Positions 43,535 through 52,352 of a stretch of 64,000 bases of DNA are shown here, in pieces. The notes under the pieces were generated by a model. That model worked only from the letters and a program-made list of their open reading frames with translations, was not told the DNA's origin and searched no databases. How positions within the stretch are numbered: the first letter of the stretch is position 1; the number at the start of each line of letters is the position of its first letter. Both the position numbers and the translations under genes were made by a program. Source of the stretch: ATX-6F1 sp943369485. Lineage in GTDB: Bacteria; Cyanobacteriota; Cyanobacteriia; PCC-6307; Cyanobiaceae. The stretch lies in assembly GCA_943369485.1 (NCBI GenBank), contig CALRNH020000003.1:124001-188000 (forward strand). The letters run 5' to 3'.

Positions 43535-46500
43535 TCAGGCTGGCGCGACCGGCTCCTCCTGGCCACTCTGCACAGGACTTCCTTGATGGTGTGCGCCATG
43601 GTCTGCTCCGGGGCCGCCTATAGCCAGCTGTGGTCGCAGCCCCAGCCGCGCCGCCAACCTTTCGGCGCTGACGTAGAACACCGGGGTGATGTAGAGCGTC
43701 ACGACCTGAGAGACCACCAGGCCGCCCAGCACCACCAGGCCCAGGGGGCGGCGAGCCTCGGCCCCGGCTCCGAAACCCAGGGCAACCGGCATCGTGCCGA
43801 TGATGGCGGCCACCGTGGTCATCATGATCGGCCGGAAGCGGATCACTGATGCCTCGTGAATCGCCTGCAGCGGGCTGAGACCCGAGCGGGAGGACGTGAT
43901 GGCGAAGTCGATCATCATGATGCCGTTCTTCTTGACGATGCCGATCAGCAGAATCAGGCCGATGTAGCTGTAGATGTTCAACTCCGAGCCAAACAGGATC
44001 AAGGTGGCCAGGCCCCCCACCGCCGCCGAGGGCAAGCTGGTGAGAATCGTGAGCGGGTGGATGAAGTCCTCGTAGAGGATGCCCAGGATTACGTAGATCA
44101 CCACCACCGCCAGCAGGGCCAGCCAGCCCAGGTTGGCGAACGATTCGCGGAACACCTTGGCGTCCCCCTGGAAGCTGGTGGTGATGCCGGGCGGAAGAAG
44201 TTCCTGGGCGAGGGCCGTGATCGTCGCGGTGGCGTCATCGAGGGAGACGCCGGGCCGCACGTTGAAGGAGATCGTCACCGCCGGCAGCTGGGCGTTGTGG
44301 TTGATCGAAACGATGCCGCTGCCTCGCTCCAGGCTGGCTACGGCACCCAGGGGGATCAGCTTCCCGTCGGCGTTGCGGATCGAGAGCAGATCCAGATCCG
44401 CCGGTGAGTTCTGATCCACCAGCTTGACGCCGCTGATCACCGGGTATTGGCCGTCTGATTTGTAGATCGTCGAGACCTGGCTGTCGGCGTAGGCGTCCCG
44501 CAGGGTGGCCTGCAGCTGGGCCACGTTCAGCCCCAGGGCGGCCGCCCGGTCGCGGTCGATGTTGACCGTGAGTTTGGGGTTGTTGAGCAGCAGGTCGCTG
44601 TTCACGTCGGTGAGTTCGCTGAGGCCCTTGAGTCGGGTCTCGAAGGCGGGGGCCACCTCCAGAAGCTGCTCCAGGTCGATCGCCTGGAGGGTGAACTGGA
44701 AGCGGGCGCGACTCTGGCCGCCGCCGATGTTGACGGCGGGGGGCTGACGCACGAAGCCCCGCAGACCCGGCACGCTGTTGACCGTGCGCCGCAGTTTGCG
44801 GGCCACTTCGTCAGCGGCCAGGGGGCGCTCGGAGCGGGGCTTGAGCCGCAGGAACAGGCGACCGCTGTTGGAGGCGGCGTTGGGGCCTCCGGCGCCGATG
44901 GTGCTGTTGACCCCGGCGATGTTGGGGTTCGCCAGGACTTTGGCGGCCAGCTTCTGGTGCAGGGCCGCCATCTCCTGGAAGGAGATTCCCTCGATCGCCT
45001 GGGTGTTCACGGTCAACTGGCCGGTGTCCACGTCGGGAATGAAGCCCTTGGGCACCAGGGAGAAGAACACCACCGACAGCAGCAGCAGGGTGAGGGAGAA
45101 CAGCTGCACCGCTCTCGGACGCTGCAGGGCCAGGCTGAGGGTGCGGCCGTAGGCCTCGCTGAGGCGATCGAACCTGCGGTCAAACCAGCGCAGCAGCCGG
45201 TTCGGGGATGGGGGCGGGCCATGGCCACCGACCCGTTCGGGCAGCATCCGGGCGCTGAGCATGGGAATGAGGGTGAGGGCCACCACTCCGGAGAGCAGGG
45301 TCGCCACACTCATGGTCACGGCGAACTCCGAGAACAGCCGTCCGATCAGCCCGCCCATGAACAGGATCGGGATGAACACCGCCACCAGGGAGATGGTCAT
45401 CGACACGATCGAGGGTGTGATCTCAGCGCTGCCCCGCTCGGCTGCCTCCAAGCGGCTTTCCCCCAGCTCCTGGCGTCGCACGATGTTCTCCACCATCACG
45501 ATGGCGTCGTCGACCACGAAGCCCACGCTGAGGGTGAGGGCCATCAGGGAGATGTTGTTGAGCGAGAAGCCCAGCAGCCACATGGCTCCGAAGGTGGCCA
45601 CCAGGGACACCACAATCGCCACGGTCGGCAGGGCAGTGGAGATCACCGACCCGAGGAACAGGTAGACCACGGCCACCACCAGGATGACGGTGAGCACCAG
45701 GGTGTGCTCCACATCCGTGATTGATTCCTTGATGGCGATCGAGCGATCGAACAGCACATCCACCTGGATGGCGGCAGGAACCGACTCCTTCAGCTGCGGC
45801 AGCAGGTCACGGATGGTCTGGGTGATGGCCACCGTGTTGCTGCCCGGTTGCCGCTGAATCGCCAGCACGATCGAACGGGTGCCGTTGTACCAGCTGGCCA
45901 GCCGTTCGTTGGCCACCGAGTCGTTCACCTCGGCCACATCGGCCAGACGAACCGGTGAGCCGTTGCGGTAGGCCACCACCAGCTTTCGGTAGCCGGTTGC
46001 GTTGTCGAGTCGGCCGTTGTCCTCCACCGAGTAGGTCTGCTTGGGACCGAAGAGGTTGCCGGTGGGCAGGTTGGAGTTGCCGCCGCGCACGGCACTGAGG
46101 GCTTCGTCGAGACCGATCCCCTTGGCGGTGAGGGCCTGGGGGTCCAGGCGCACCCGCACCGCGTACTTCTGGGCCCCGAACACCTGCACCTGGGAGACCC
46201 CCTCCACCATCGACAGTCGCTGGGCCAGCTGCACCTCGGCCGCTCGGTTCACCTCCGAGAGCGGCAGCACCTCCGAACTGAGCACCAGGAAAAACACCGG
46301 CTGCTCGGAGGGATTCACCTTGCGCAGGGACGGTGGATTCGGCAGATCCTGGGGCAACTGTCGGCTGGCCTGGGAGATCGCGGTCTGGACGTCCTGGGCG
46401 GCTGCATCGATGTTGCGGTCGAGGTTGAACTGCAGGGTGATCTGGGTGCTGGACTGGCTGCTGGTGGAGGTGATCGTGCTGATGCCGGCGATGCTGGAGA

Positions 46501-46711
46501 ACTGCTGCTCCAGGGGGGTGGCCACGGCGGTGGCCATGGTCTGCGGCGAAGCACCCGGCAGGGAGGCGTTCACCTGCAGAGTGGGGAAATCAATCGTGGG
46601 CAGGTCGCTGATCGGCAACTGCAGGTAGCCGATCAGCCCGAACAGCACCAGGGCCAGGCTCAGGAGCACGGTGGTGACCGGCCGCCTGATCGTGAAGGCG
46701 GAGAGATTCAT
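43535..46711 (-). CDS. RND efflux transporter (inner-membrane pump)
   Basis: This 1058-residue RND pump of the AcrB/MdtB type has 12 membrane helices with the hallmark N-terminus (FTIRRPVTTVLLSLALVLFGLIGYLQLPISDLP), two large periplasmic loops, VDDAIVMVENIVRR in helix 4 with the proton-relay Asp pair, and the C-terminal GIVKKNGIMMIDFA and RFRPIMMTTVAAIIGTMPVAL. Substrates are probably drugs, lipophilic compounds or siderophore-like molecules. The start overlaps the adaptor stop (ATGA). No outer-membrane TolC gene is in the window. The last helix is followed by a short basic/acidic tail. Confidence 0.95.
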   Translation of the reverse strand: MNLSAFTIRRPVTTVLLSLALVLFGLIGYLQLPISDLPTIDFPTLQVNASLPGASPQTMATAVATPLEQQFSSIAGISTITSTSSQSSTQITLQFNLDRNIDAAAQDVQTAISQASRQLPQDLPNPPSLRKVNPSEQPVFFLVLSSEVLPLSEVNRAAEVQLAQRLSMVEGVSQVQVFGAQKYAVRVRLDPQALTAKGIGLDEALSAVRGGNSNLPTGNLFGPKQTYSVEDNGRLDNATGYRKLVVAYRNGSPVRLADVAEVNDSVANERLASWYNGTRSIVLAIQRQPGSNTVAITQTIRDLLPQLKESVPAAIQVDVLFDRSIAIKESITDVEHTLVLTVILVVAVVYLFLGSVISTALPTVAIVVSLVATFGAMWLLGFSLNNISLMALTLSVGFVVDDAIVMVENIVRRQELGESRLEAAERGSAEITPSIVSMTISLVAVFIPILFMGGLIGRLFSEFAVTMSVATLLSGVVALTLIPMLSARMLPERVGGHGPPPSPNRLLRWFDRRFDRLSEAYGRTLSLALQRPRAVQLFSLTLLLLSVVFFSLVPKGFIPDVDTGQLTVNTQAIEGISFQEMAALHQKLAAKVLANPNIAGVNSTIGAGGPNAASNSGRLFLRLKPRSERPLAADEVARKLRRTVNSVPGLRGFVRQPPAVNIGGGQSRARFQFTLQAIDLEQLLEVAPAFETRLKGLSELTDVNSDLLLNNPKLTVNIDRDRAAALGLNVAQLQATLRDAYADSQVSTIYKSDGQYPVISGVKLVDQNSPADLDLLSIRNADGKLIPLGAVASLERGSGIVSINHNAQLPAVTISFNVRPGVSLDDATATITALAQELLPPGITTSFQGDAKVFRESFANLGWLALLAVVVIYVILGILYEDFIHPLTILTSLPSAAVGGLATLILFGSELNIYSYIGLILLIGIVKKNGIMMIDFAITSSRSGLSPLQAIHEASVIRFRPIMMTTVAAIIGTMPVALGFGAGAEARRPLGLVVLGGLVVSQVVTLYITPVFYVSAERLAARLGLRPQLAIGGPGADHGAHHQGSPVQSGQEEPVAPA

Positions 46712-47985
46712 GGCGCAGGCTTGTTCCCGGAGGGACGGCTCCTCCTGCCGCCTGGCCGCTCGACGATGACGGCGCCGGGGCTGAGGGCGAACTGCCCCTT
46801 GGTGACCACCCGCTCCCCGACGCTCAGCCCCTCGCTCACCACCACCAGCCCTTCGGCGGAGGGGCCGGTGCCGATCGGCTGCATCCGGGCCTTGCCTCCC
46901 TGGGGCTTTCCGGTGGCCAGGTAGACATAGGTGCCCTTCTGGCCTGTCTGCACGGCCGTCTGGGGCACCAGCAGCACGTTGTCGAGTCGGCGCAGCTTGA
47001 GTTGGCCCTTGACGAACTGGCCCGGCACCAACCGCTCATCGACGTTGGCGAAGCGGCTCTTGATCCGGGTGGTGCCCGTGCTGGGATCGACGTTGTTGTC
47101 GATCGAGGTGATCTGGCCCTGTGGGCGAGGGCCTCCGGGGCCGGAAGGCTCCAGCTGCACCGTCAGGCCTGGCCGCAGCTGGCCCAGCAGCCTCTGGGGC
47201 ACGGAGAACTCCACGTCGATGGGGGTGAATCGGTTGACCACCAGCAGGGGGGTGTTCTCCTGGTCGCGCACGTAGTTGCCCAGGGTGACCCGCAGCTGGC
47301 CGGCGCGGCCGCTGATCGGTGAGCGGATCTGGGTCCGCTTCAACTGCAGCAGGGCAGTGGCTTCGGCAGCTCGCGCTGCCGACAGATTGGCCTGGGCGCT
47401 GACCACGGAGCTACGTCCGCTGACCGCGGTGGCCTCCTGGGCCTCGGCTTCGGTGGTGAACTGGTCCTGCTGGTCGCTGCTGATCGCCCCCTGGGTGCCG
47501 AGCTTGCGGTAGCGCTCGGCCCGCACCCGGGCGCTGCGGGCCTGGGTGGCGGTGCGCTTGGCCTCGGCCCGGGCCTGGATCACCCCGGCCTCCGCCTTCT
47601 GACGGTTGGCGCTGGCCTGGTTGAAGGCGGCCTGAAACTCGGCCGGATCGAGGCTGAGCAGCAACTGGCCGGCGCTCACCTGCTGGCCCTCGCGGAAATG
47701 CACCTGTTGGAGCATGCCCGACACCTCCGGGCGAATGGCGGCGGCGGCCACCGCCTTGACCTCGCCGGTGAGGGGGAAGACCACATCAAGCTGGCCGCTG
47801 CGCACCTGGGCGGTTTCCACCAGGACCGGGGGGCGCTTGCGCTGTTCGCTCTCTCGCGGCAGCAGACCCCTGGCCAGCACGAGGCCCAGGGCGAGACCAG
47901 CGGCGAGGATCAGCCAGCGGACGCGGCGCGGTGTCTGCTGCCAGCGCTCGCGAAGGGGCCGAGTCAAGGGAACTGAATCCGTCAC
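46708..47985 (-). CDS. RND periplasmic adaptor (MdtA/AcrA type)
   Basis: This 425-residue membrane fusion protein has an N-terminal helix (WLILAAGLALGLVLARGLL), a lipoyl half (VSGMLQQVHFREGQQVSAGQLLLSLDP), an alpha-helical hairpin, RTQIRSPISGRAGQLRVTLGNYV, and the beta-barrel VLLVPQTAVQTGQKGTYVYLA. No lipobox cysteine is visible, so it is anchored by the helix. It is coupled by an ATGA to the RND pump. About 280 bp of apparently noncoding DNA lie upstream; a short frame with a GAGAGGGAG leader at 48090 there was not convincing. Confidence 0.93.
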   Translation of the reverse strand: MTDSVPLTRPLRERWQQTPRRVRWLILAAGLALGLVLARGLLPRESEQRKRPPVLVETAQVRSGQLDVVFPLTGEVKAVAAAAIRPEVSGMLQQVHFREGQQVSAGQLLLSLDPAEFQAAFNQASANRQKAEAGVIQARAEAKRTATQARSARVRAERYRKLGTQGAISSDQQDQFTTEAEAQEATAVSGRSSVVSAQANLSAARAAEATALLQLKRTQIRSPISGRAGQLRVTLGNYVRDQENTPLLVVNRFTPIDVEFSVPQRLLGQLRPGLTVQLEPSGPGGPRPQGQITSIDNNVDPSTGTTRIKSRFANVDERLVPGQFVKGQLKLRRLDNVLLVPQTAVQTGQKGTYVYLATGKPQGGKARMQPIGTGPSAEGLVVVSEGLSVGERVVTKGQFALSPGAVIVERPGGRRSRPSGNKPAP

Positions 47986-48268
47986 CGGCTCACCGTAGAA
48001 GCCGGATTGGAGGCTCGCGGGTGCTGGCGGCCACGTGGAGCAACCAAGCTGTGACCAGTTCTAATCCTGATCGTCGAGAGGGAGCGGCGATGCCGATCAA
48101 ACGGCCCTTCCAAACCGACCCTTGTTTGGGTTCGCCGCACCGGACCCTGAGCCCTGTTCCGTGCGGCTTTGGATGGGCGTCTGCCGTCAGCATGGCCTTT
48201 GCCGGCGCCCTGTCTTCATCACGCTCACCAGAACCGCCATGCCCCCAGCCGCGAGGAGCTCTCCTCGA

Positions 48269-49153
48269 TCAGTCCCCGACGGAGCCCAGCAGCAGCCCGG
48301 CCTCCGCCGCATCGATCTGGCCGGCGTAGGCGCCGCGGCCCGTGATGCAGGCGGCGCCACAGCGAGCGCCCAGGGTCAGCGCCTGCTCCAGACTCCAGTC
48401 GGCCGCCAAGGCGGTGGTGAAACCGGCGGCGAAGGAATCACCGGCCCCGTAGCTGTCCCCTTCGCCGCATTTCTGCTCCACGGCGAGGCGCTGCTGGGCG
48501 CGGAAGCGTCCGCCAGGCAGGCTGAAGCCACCTCTTGCGCCTTCCGTGCCGACGTAGACCCCTGGCGCCGGATCCAGGTCGCCTGGGGCGTAACTCTCGC
48601 CGGGATCGTTGGTACTGCCCACCAGCGCGTCGAGAGTGAGGCCGGTGGAGCGGATCAGGGGCAGGCCCAGACGCGGCGTTGCAACCAGCACCCGGGCCCG
48701 GCGGGCCAGCCGCAGGGCCTCGCTGTCACAGGCGGTCACGAACACGCCGTCACAACAGGCGAGCTGCTCCCAGGGCAGATCGTCGCTGGCGTAGGGGCTG
48801 AGGCGCTCGCCGAAGACGGTGATCGTGCGTTCACCACCCGGTTCGATGAAGGTGATCGCCCGGCGGGTGGGGGCCTCCCGCCAGGCGATGTGCAGGGTCA
48901 GGCCCAGGGCCTTGAGTTCGGTGGCACACCGCTCGCCGAGAGGATCGCGGCCGAGGGCGGTGTAGAAGTGGGCGCCTCCCGCCAGGCGGGCCATCTGGGC
49001 GGCCACCACGGCACCACCACCGGCCGGCTGCTCGAACAGATCACTGGCGTGCTGGATCTGGCCGGATCGCGGCAGGGCCGGCACCCGCACGAAGCTGACC
49101 CACTCGACGTGGCCCAGCACCGCCAGTCGCAGCTCCTTAACAGGTGGTTTCAA
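48269..49153 (-). CDS. PfkB-family carbohydrate kinase
   Basis: This 294-residue ribokinase-like sugar kinase starts with AVLGHVEWVSFVRV, then has GGGAVVAAQMARLAGGAHFYTALGRDPLGE, TRRAITFIEPGGERTITVFGERL, LVGSTNDPGES and the PfkB signature KCGEGDSYGAGDSFAAGFTTALA, which carries the catalytic GAGD. Substrate unknown. TTG 49153 is a best guess: the frame is open far upstream, but only from here does the protein look conserved, and an AAGGAG just inside could instead serve a CTG or GTG a few codons later. The true start needs proteomics. Confidence 0.87.
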   Translation of the reverse strand: MKPPVKELRLAVLGHVEWVSFVRVPALPRSGQIQHASDLFEQPAGGGAVVAAQMARLAGGAHFYTALGRDPLGERCATELKALGLTLHIAWREAPTRRAITFIEPGGERTITVFGERLSPYASDDLPWEQLACCDGVFVTACDSEALRLARRARVLVATPRLGLPLIRSTGLTLDALVGSTNDPGESYAPGDLDPAPGVYVGTEGARGGFSLPGGRFRAQQRLAVEQKCGEGDSYGAGDSFAAGFTTALAADWSLEQALTLGARCGAACITGRGAYAGQIDAAEAGLLLGSVGD

Positions 49154-49200
49154 CGGCCCTGGGTGTGGATAGAACAGAGGTAGCTCAACCGGAGGCCGCC

Positions 49201-49467
49201 GTGGGGCACCGCCATCGCTCTTCCCATCGCTCGAGTGACCACGAGCGGCGCCGGTCCGCACCCACGCCGGAGGCCCTGCGGGAGGCGGAGCGGATCCATG
49301 CCAGCACCACCGCCCACTGGCGCATGTTGATCGACGATCCTGACCACCCCGGCCAGCGGGTGGAAAGGGAGGCCTATGCCTGCCGCCAGCGGGCCCGCTC
49401 CCACCGGCTGGAGTTGGGCCGCGTGCCCTCCGAACCCTGGACTCACGACTCTTCTGGAGTCCGGTAG
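49201..49467 (+). CDS. Small basic hypothetical protein
   Basis: This 88-codon frame from GTG 49201 is rich in H and R (GHRHRSSHRSSDHERRR), then has EALREAERIHASTTAHWRMLIDDPDHPGQRVEREAYACRQRARSHRLELGRVPSEPW, which looks like a folded helical protein. No family is recognised. It is divergent from the sugar kinase and its 3' end overlaps the convergent universal stress gene by 25 bp. Moderate support only. Confidence 0.5.
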   Translation: MGHRHRSSHRSSDHERRRSAPTPEALREAERIHASTTAHWRMLIDDPDHPGQRVEREAYACRQRARSHRLELGRVPSEPWTHDSSGVR

Positions 49468-49913
49468 ACGAGCACGGGAATGGAGCCATGGGTGAGCACC
49501 CGCTGGGTTTCGCTGCCCAGCAGGAAGCCCGCCAACCCGCGCCGCCCATGGGAGGCCATGAAGATCAGGTCGCAGCCGTGGCTCTTGGCCGTATCGATGA
49601 TCGCTTCGTAGATCACGCTGCTCACGACCGTGACCCCTTCACTGCTGACCGCCGCCGCCGTGGCCTGCTCCTGGGCCTGGTTGAGCACGTGATGGGCGTA
49701 GGCCACGTTGGAGCGCGCGATCTCCTCGTTCCAGCCTGGATTGACGACCATGGCGTCGCCGAAGAAGGCCAGGTTGTCGGGGCCGAACAGTTCGGGTTGC
49801 ACGTGCAGGAAGGTGATGCGGGCCGAGCCCTCACGGGCGAAGCTCACGGCCCGCTCGATGGTCTGTTGCGAGAGGTCGGAGCCGTCGGTGGGCACGAGCA
49901 GGTGGCGGAACAT
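49443..49913 (-). CDS. Universal stress protein (UspA family)
   Basis: This 156-residue single Usp domain has the N-terminus MFRHLLVPTDGSDLSQQTIERAVSFA, a central variable part, CDLIFMASHGRRGLAGFLLGSETQRVLTHGSIPVLVYR. The ATP-binding G-x2-G-x9-G(S) pattern is present (GRRGLAGFLLGSETQ), suggesting an ATP-binding Usp. Such proteins respond to many stresses. The gene is monocistronic, with unrelated neighbours. The 3' end overlaps a small convergent frame. Confidence 0.92.
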   Translation of the reverse strand: MFRHLLVPTDGSDLSQQTIERAVSFAREGSARITFLHVQPELFGPDNLAFFGDAMVVNPGWNEEIARSNVAYAHHVLNQAQEQATAAAVSSEGVTVVSSVIYEAIIDTAKSHGCDLIFMASHGRRGLAGFLLGSETQRVLTHGSIPVLVYRTPEES

Positions 49914-49944
49914 GTGCGCTCTCGCTGTGAGGCCCAGGCTAGGT

Positions 49945-50178
49945 TCAACCTTCCAGCAGGTTCAGATCCTGAAATCTGGGAATCAGCCAAGTGGGGATGC
50001 CGTCCACGTCCCAGTCCCAGAAGTTGCCGCGGCCCAGGTAAAGCGGTTCATGGGCCAGGTACGACTGAACCAGGGCGGCGAGCTCAAACTCATGCAACGC
50101 GTCCTCTCGGTTCACCTGCCTCAGGCGGGCGGCGGCGGAGCCTTTGCTGACCGCCTTGGTGAAGCGCCTGATGAACAT
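49945..50178 (-). CDS. Small conserved-looking hypothetical protein
   Basis: This 77-residue protein starts MFIRRFTKAVSKGSAAARLRQVNRED and ends with GNFWDWDVDGIPTWLIPRFQDLNL. Aromatic and acidic residues cluster in the second half. It is reminiscent of short picocyanobacterial proteins without known function. ATG 50178 is used; the frame extends eight codons upstream. It sits 31 bp upstream of the universal stress gene on the same strand and could be co-transcribed with it. Confidence 0.6.
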   Translation of the reverse strand: MFIRRFTKAVSKGSAAARLRQVNREDALHEFELAALVQSYLAHEPLYLGRGNFWDWDVDGIPTWLIPRFQDLNLLEG

Positions 50179-50245
50179 GACCTGACCCAAGGTCGGTCCC
50201 ACGTTATCCGCATGCCAGATTCAGCGCCCCTGCGCCGCCGGAGGC

Positions 50246-50404
50246 ATGAGCAAGATCCTGTTGATCCTGCTGAGCGTGGGTGCCTTCCTCGCCCTGCAGA
50301 AGGGCTGGGTCAAGCCTGACTGGAGCGTGATCGTGAGGGATTCGGGCCTGCCCCTGCCGGTCCCGCCAGTCCAGCAGAACCAGAAGCCGTGCCCGGTCCG
50401 CTAG
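50246..50404 (+). CDS. Candidate small single-helix membrane protein
   Basis: This 52-residue frame starts MSKILLILLSVGAFLALQKGW, one membrane helix or uncleaved signal, followed by a short polar tail with LPLPVPPVQQNQKP. A good ribosome site (GGAGG, one base before the ATG is close; the purine run starts 6 bp upstream) supports translation. It is divergent from the gene ending at 49945. No family is recognised. Confidence 0.5.
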   Translation: MSKILLILLSVGAFLALQKGWVKPDWSVIVRDSGLPLPVPPVQQNQKPCPVR

Positions 50405-50988
50405 CGCGAACCACAGCACCCCGATCGATCCCGATCGGCACGGCAACGATACGGCGATGCCGCTCAGAGCTGGTGATGCCGCAGGTGAAGCTGAGCTGTT
50501 TCAGGTGGCCTCACGCCTGCACCACTTCAAGCTGCTGGGCCAGCCGAGCTCGTCCGGAGACTTTCCCTCCCCTTGTGCAGCGCCAGCGCAAGCTGCGCCC
50601 ATGGGGCGGCAACCTCGACCGCTGGCGGCTGAGTGGGCTCCAACCCCAGGCACTTTCCAGCGACAAGCTGTGCATGATCGCTCGGCTCCGGTGGGGTTTC
50701 ATCTCCTGGCCGATCCCTGCCGAGCAGGTGGTGGACGTGGTGCGCTGGCATGGGTTCAACCCCAGCACCGATCAGCGCAAGCCGTCGCCATTGGCCCGGC
50801 CTTTGAAAGCCCTGTCATTGGGCCAGATTGGACAAGGTGAGAGTGTCGTTTGTGGTGAGTCGCGCTGATCTCCCTCAAAACGACGAGCCCTCCCCTGAGG
50901 CGTTGGGTTCGAATCGCTCCACCTATTGATGCGCTCAGGCCATGAACGGCAGGGGCAGGTCAAACGCCAACCCATTCATTTGCGCGAC
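50405..50988. other. Possible decayed gene or noncoding region
   Basis: About 580 bp hold no confident gene. A plus-strand reading at about 50470-50570 (AELFQVASRLHHFKLLGQPSSSGD) and another frame at about 50575-50770 (QRKLRPWGGNLDRWRLSGL, then WGFISWPIPAEQVVDVVRWHGF) both look protein-like. They would join with one frameshift, so a broken gene is possible. Confidence 0.3.
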
Positions 50989-51240
50989 TCAAGCGGGGGG
51001 ATCAAGCAGGATCAGATCCTCCTCAGCTTCGTCGAGGCCGCAGTCAACGTAGGCGTTGACGGTGGGAAAGTTAAGTTCCCTGAGCCATTCCACCAGAAAG
51101 CGACGATCCATCATCGCCACGGATATCTCCTCGAAATCGGGATATTCGATCGACTGTTCGTTGATCGCGTACTGCAGCTCCTCCAGTTCCCGGCAGATGG
51201 CCCGGTAAAGGCTGAAGTCCCGGCCAGTGAGCTGGGACAT
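50989..51240 (-). CDS. Small acidic hypothetical protein
   Basis: This 83-residue protein starts MSQLTGRDFSLYRAICRELEELQYAINEQ and continues SIEYPDFEEISVAMMDRRFLVEWLRELNFPTVNAYVDCGLDEAEEDLILLDPPA. It is acidic and mostly helical, with one Cys. No family is recognised, though the composition and consistent coding frame support a real gene. ATG 51240 is preferred over one eight codons upstream. Confidence 0.6.
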   Translation of the reverse strand: MSQLTGRDFSLYRAICRELEELQYAINEQSIEYPDFEEISVAMMDRRFLVEWLRELNFPTVNAYVDCGLDEAEEDLILLDPPA

Positions 51241-51449
51241 CTCTCTACGTTTTGACGTCGCCACGGGCGGCCAGCATCGGGATGGAGATCATCTACAGGC
51301 TGAACCACGAGCGAGCCCCCCGGCACGAATCGGCCCTCGGCAGGAAGCTTCACGCTCCCAATCAGGGTGCCAGGGCCGGCCCATCAAGATCCTGGACTTC
51401 TCATTCGATCCCCGACGGATGGGCGCCTTCGGCCCTGCTGAGGCCCTGA

Positions 51450-52127
51450 TCACCAGAGGGCACGCACGGGCTCCCGCGGCACCAACGGTGAGCTGACCTC
51501 CCGGGTGACCTCGGTGGCAGTCAGCTGATTGGCCTGGATGCAGGCGGGCAAGAAGACATACCAGCTCAACAGCGAGGTGCATTGCGCCTCACCCACGCAC
51601 TTGCCCTCGGCGCAGACGTTCTGCTTGCCGTCATAGGTGTTGCAGGTGTGGGCCAGGCGGTAATCCACTGGCAAGTTGGCCATGATGTCGAGCGAGGAGA
51701 TGGTGCCATCTGCGGCGGCGCCGATGATGGCACTGCGCAGGGACTCCACCGCGTAGGTGCTCTGGGTCCAGTAGGGGAAATAGCTGAGGGAGGCATTCTT
51801 TAGAAACTTGATGCCGGGATCGGAATAGAGAAAGTTCGCTACACCAGTGACATCGACGCTGTAGGGCTTGGCGAGCCCGGTGCGCAGTTCGCTCGCGGTC
51901 CAGCCGGAGCGGGCGATGCCATCGAAGAGGCCGCGGTCGGTGATGTCACCGGTGTTCACGAAGGTGGTGATCTCCGCAAGATCCGTGGACCAGACAGCGC
52001 CGCCGGAGTTCCAGCGGATGGTGTTTCTGTTGCTGTTGTTCCCCAGGTCGTAGGCCGAGGCGGGTGGTGAGAGCACAGCGCTCAAGCTGGTGCCGACCAG
52101 GAGGCCGATGGCGAGGTGTTTGAACAT
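51450..52127 (-). CDS. DUF1400-type exported protein without hydrolase domain
   Basis: This 225-residue protein has a signal peptide (MFKHLAIGLLVGTSLSAVLSPPASA-YD) followed by the DUF1400 domain: IRWNSGGAVWSTDLAEITTFVNTGDITD, LRTGLAKPYSVDVTGVANFLYSDPGIKFLKN, YAVESLRSAIIGAAADGTISSLDIMANLP. In most cyanobacterial proteins this domain precedes an alpha/beta hydrolase; here it is followed only by a cysteine-bearing tail (AHTCNTYDGKQNVCAEGKCVGEAQC, five Cys), which may form disulfides. Function unknown; extracytoplasmic location likely. Confidence 0.85.
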   Translation of the reverse strand: MFKHLAIGLLVGTSLSAVLSPPASAYDLGNNSNRNTIRWNSGGAVWSTDLAEITTFVNTGDITDRGLFDGIARSGWTASELRTGLAKPYSVDVTGVANFLYSDPGIKFLKNASLSYFPYWTQSTYAVESLRSAIIGAAADGTISSLDIMANLPVDYRLAHTCNTYDGKQNVCAEGKCVGEAQCTSLLSWYVFLPACIQANQLTATEVTREVSSPLVPREPVRALW

Positions 52128-52352
52128 CGTTATTGACAGGGAACGTCACAACAAACCTAATCAGCTTTCGCAGGACTGACGGCATCGCCAGCAAGTGCAA
52201 GAAAATGGCAGCTAAATATTCATCAAATGGCGCATGAAACACTGCTCATTTGCAGCGCGGATGCGGTGATTCTCCCTCAGGCAAGCGATGGATCCGCGCC
52301 AGATCTTCTTGTCCATGCCCAGCGGCCCGCGGTTCCCCGACCTCTGCCTCCC

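Noticed and set aside
48000..48268. Short plus-strand frame starting at 48090 with a GAGAGGGAG leader
   Set aside because: Translation is Pro/Ser-rich without pattern and runs into the end of the sugar kinase gene.
50900..50930. GGTTCGAATC, resembling a tRNA T-arm
   Set aside because: Flanking bases do not form the T stem and no acceptor or anticodon arms are found.
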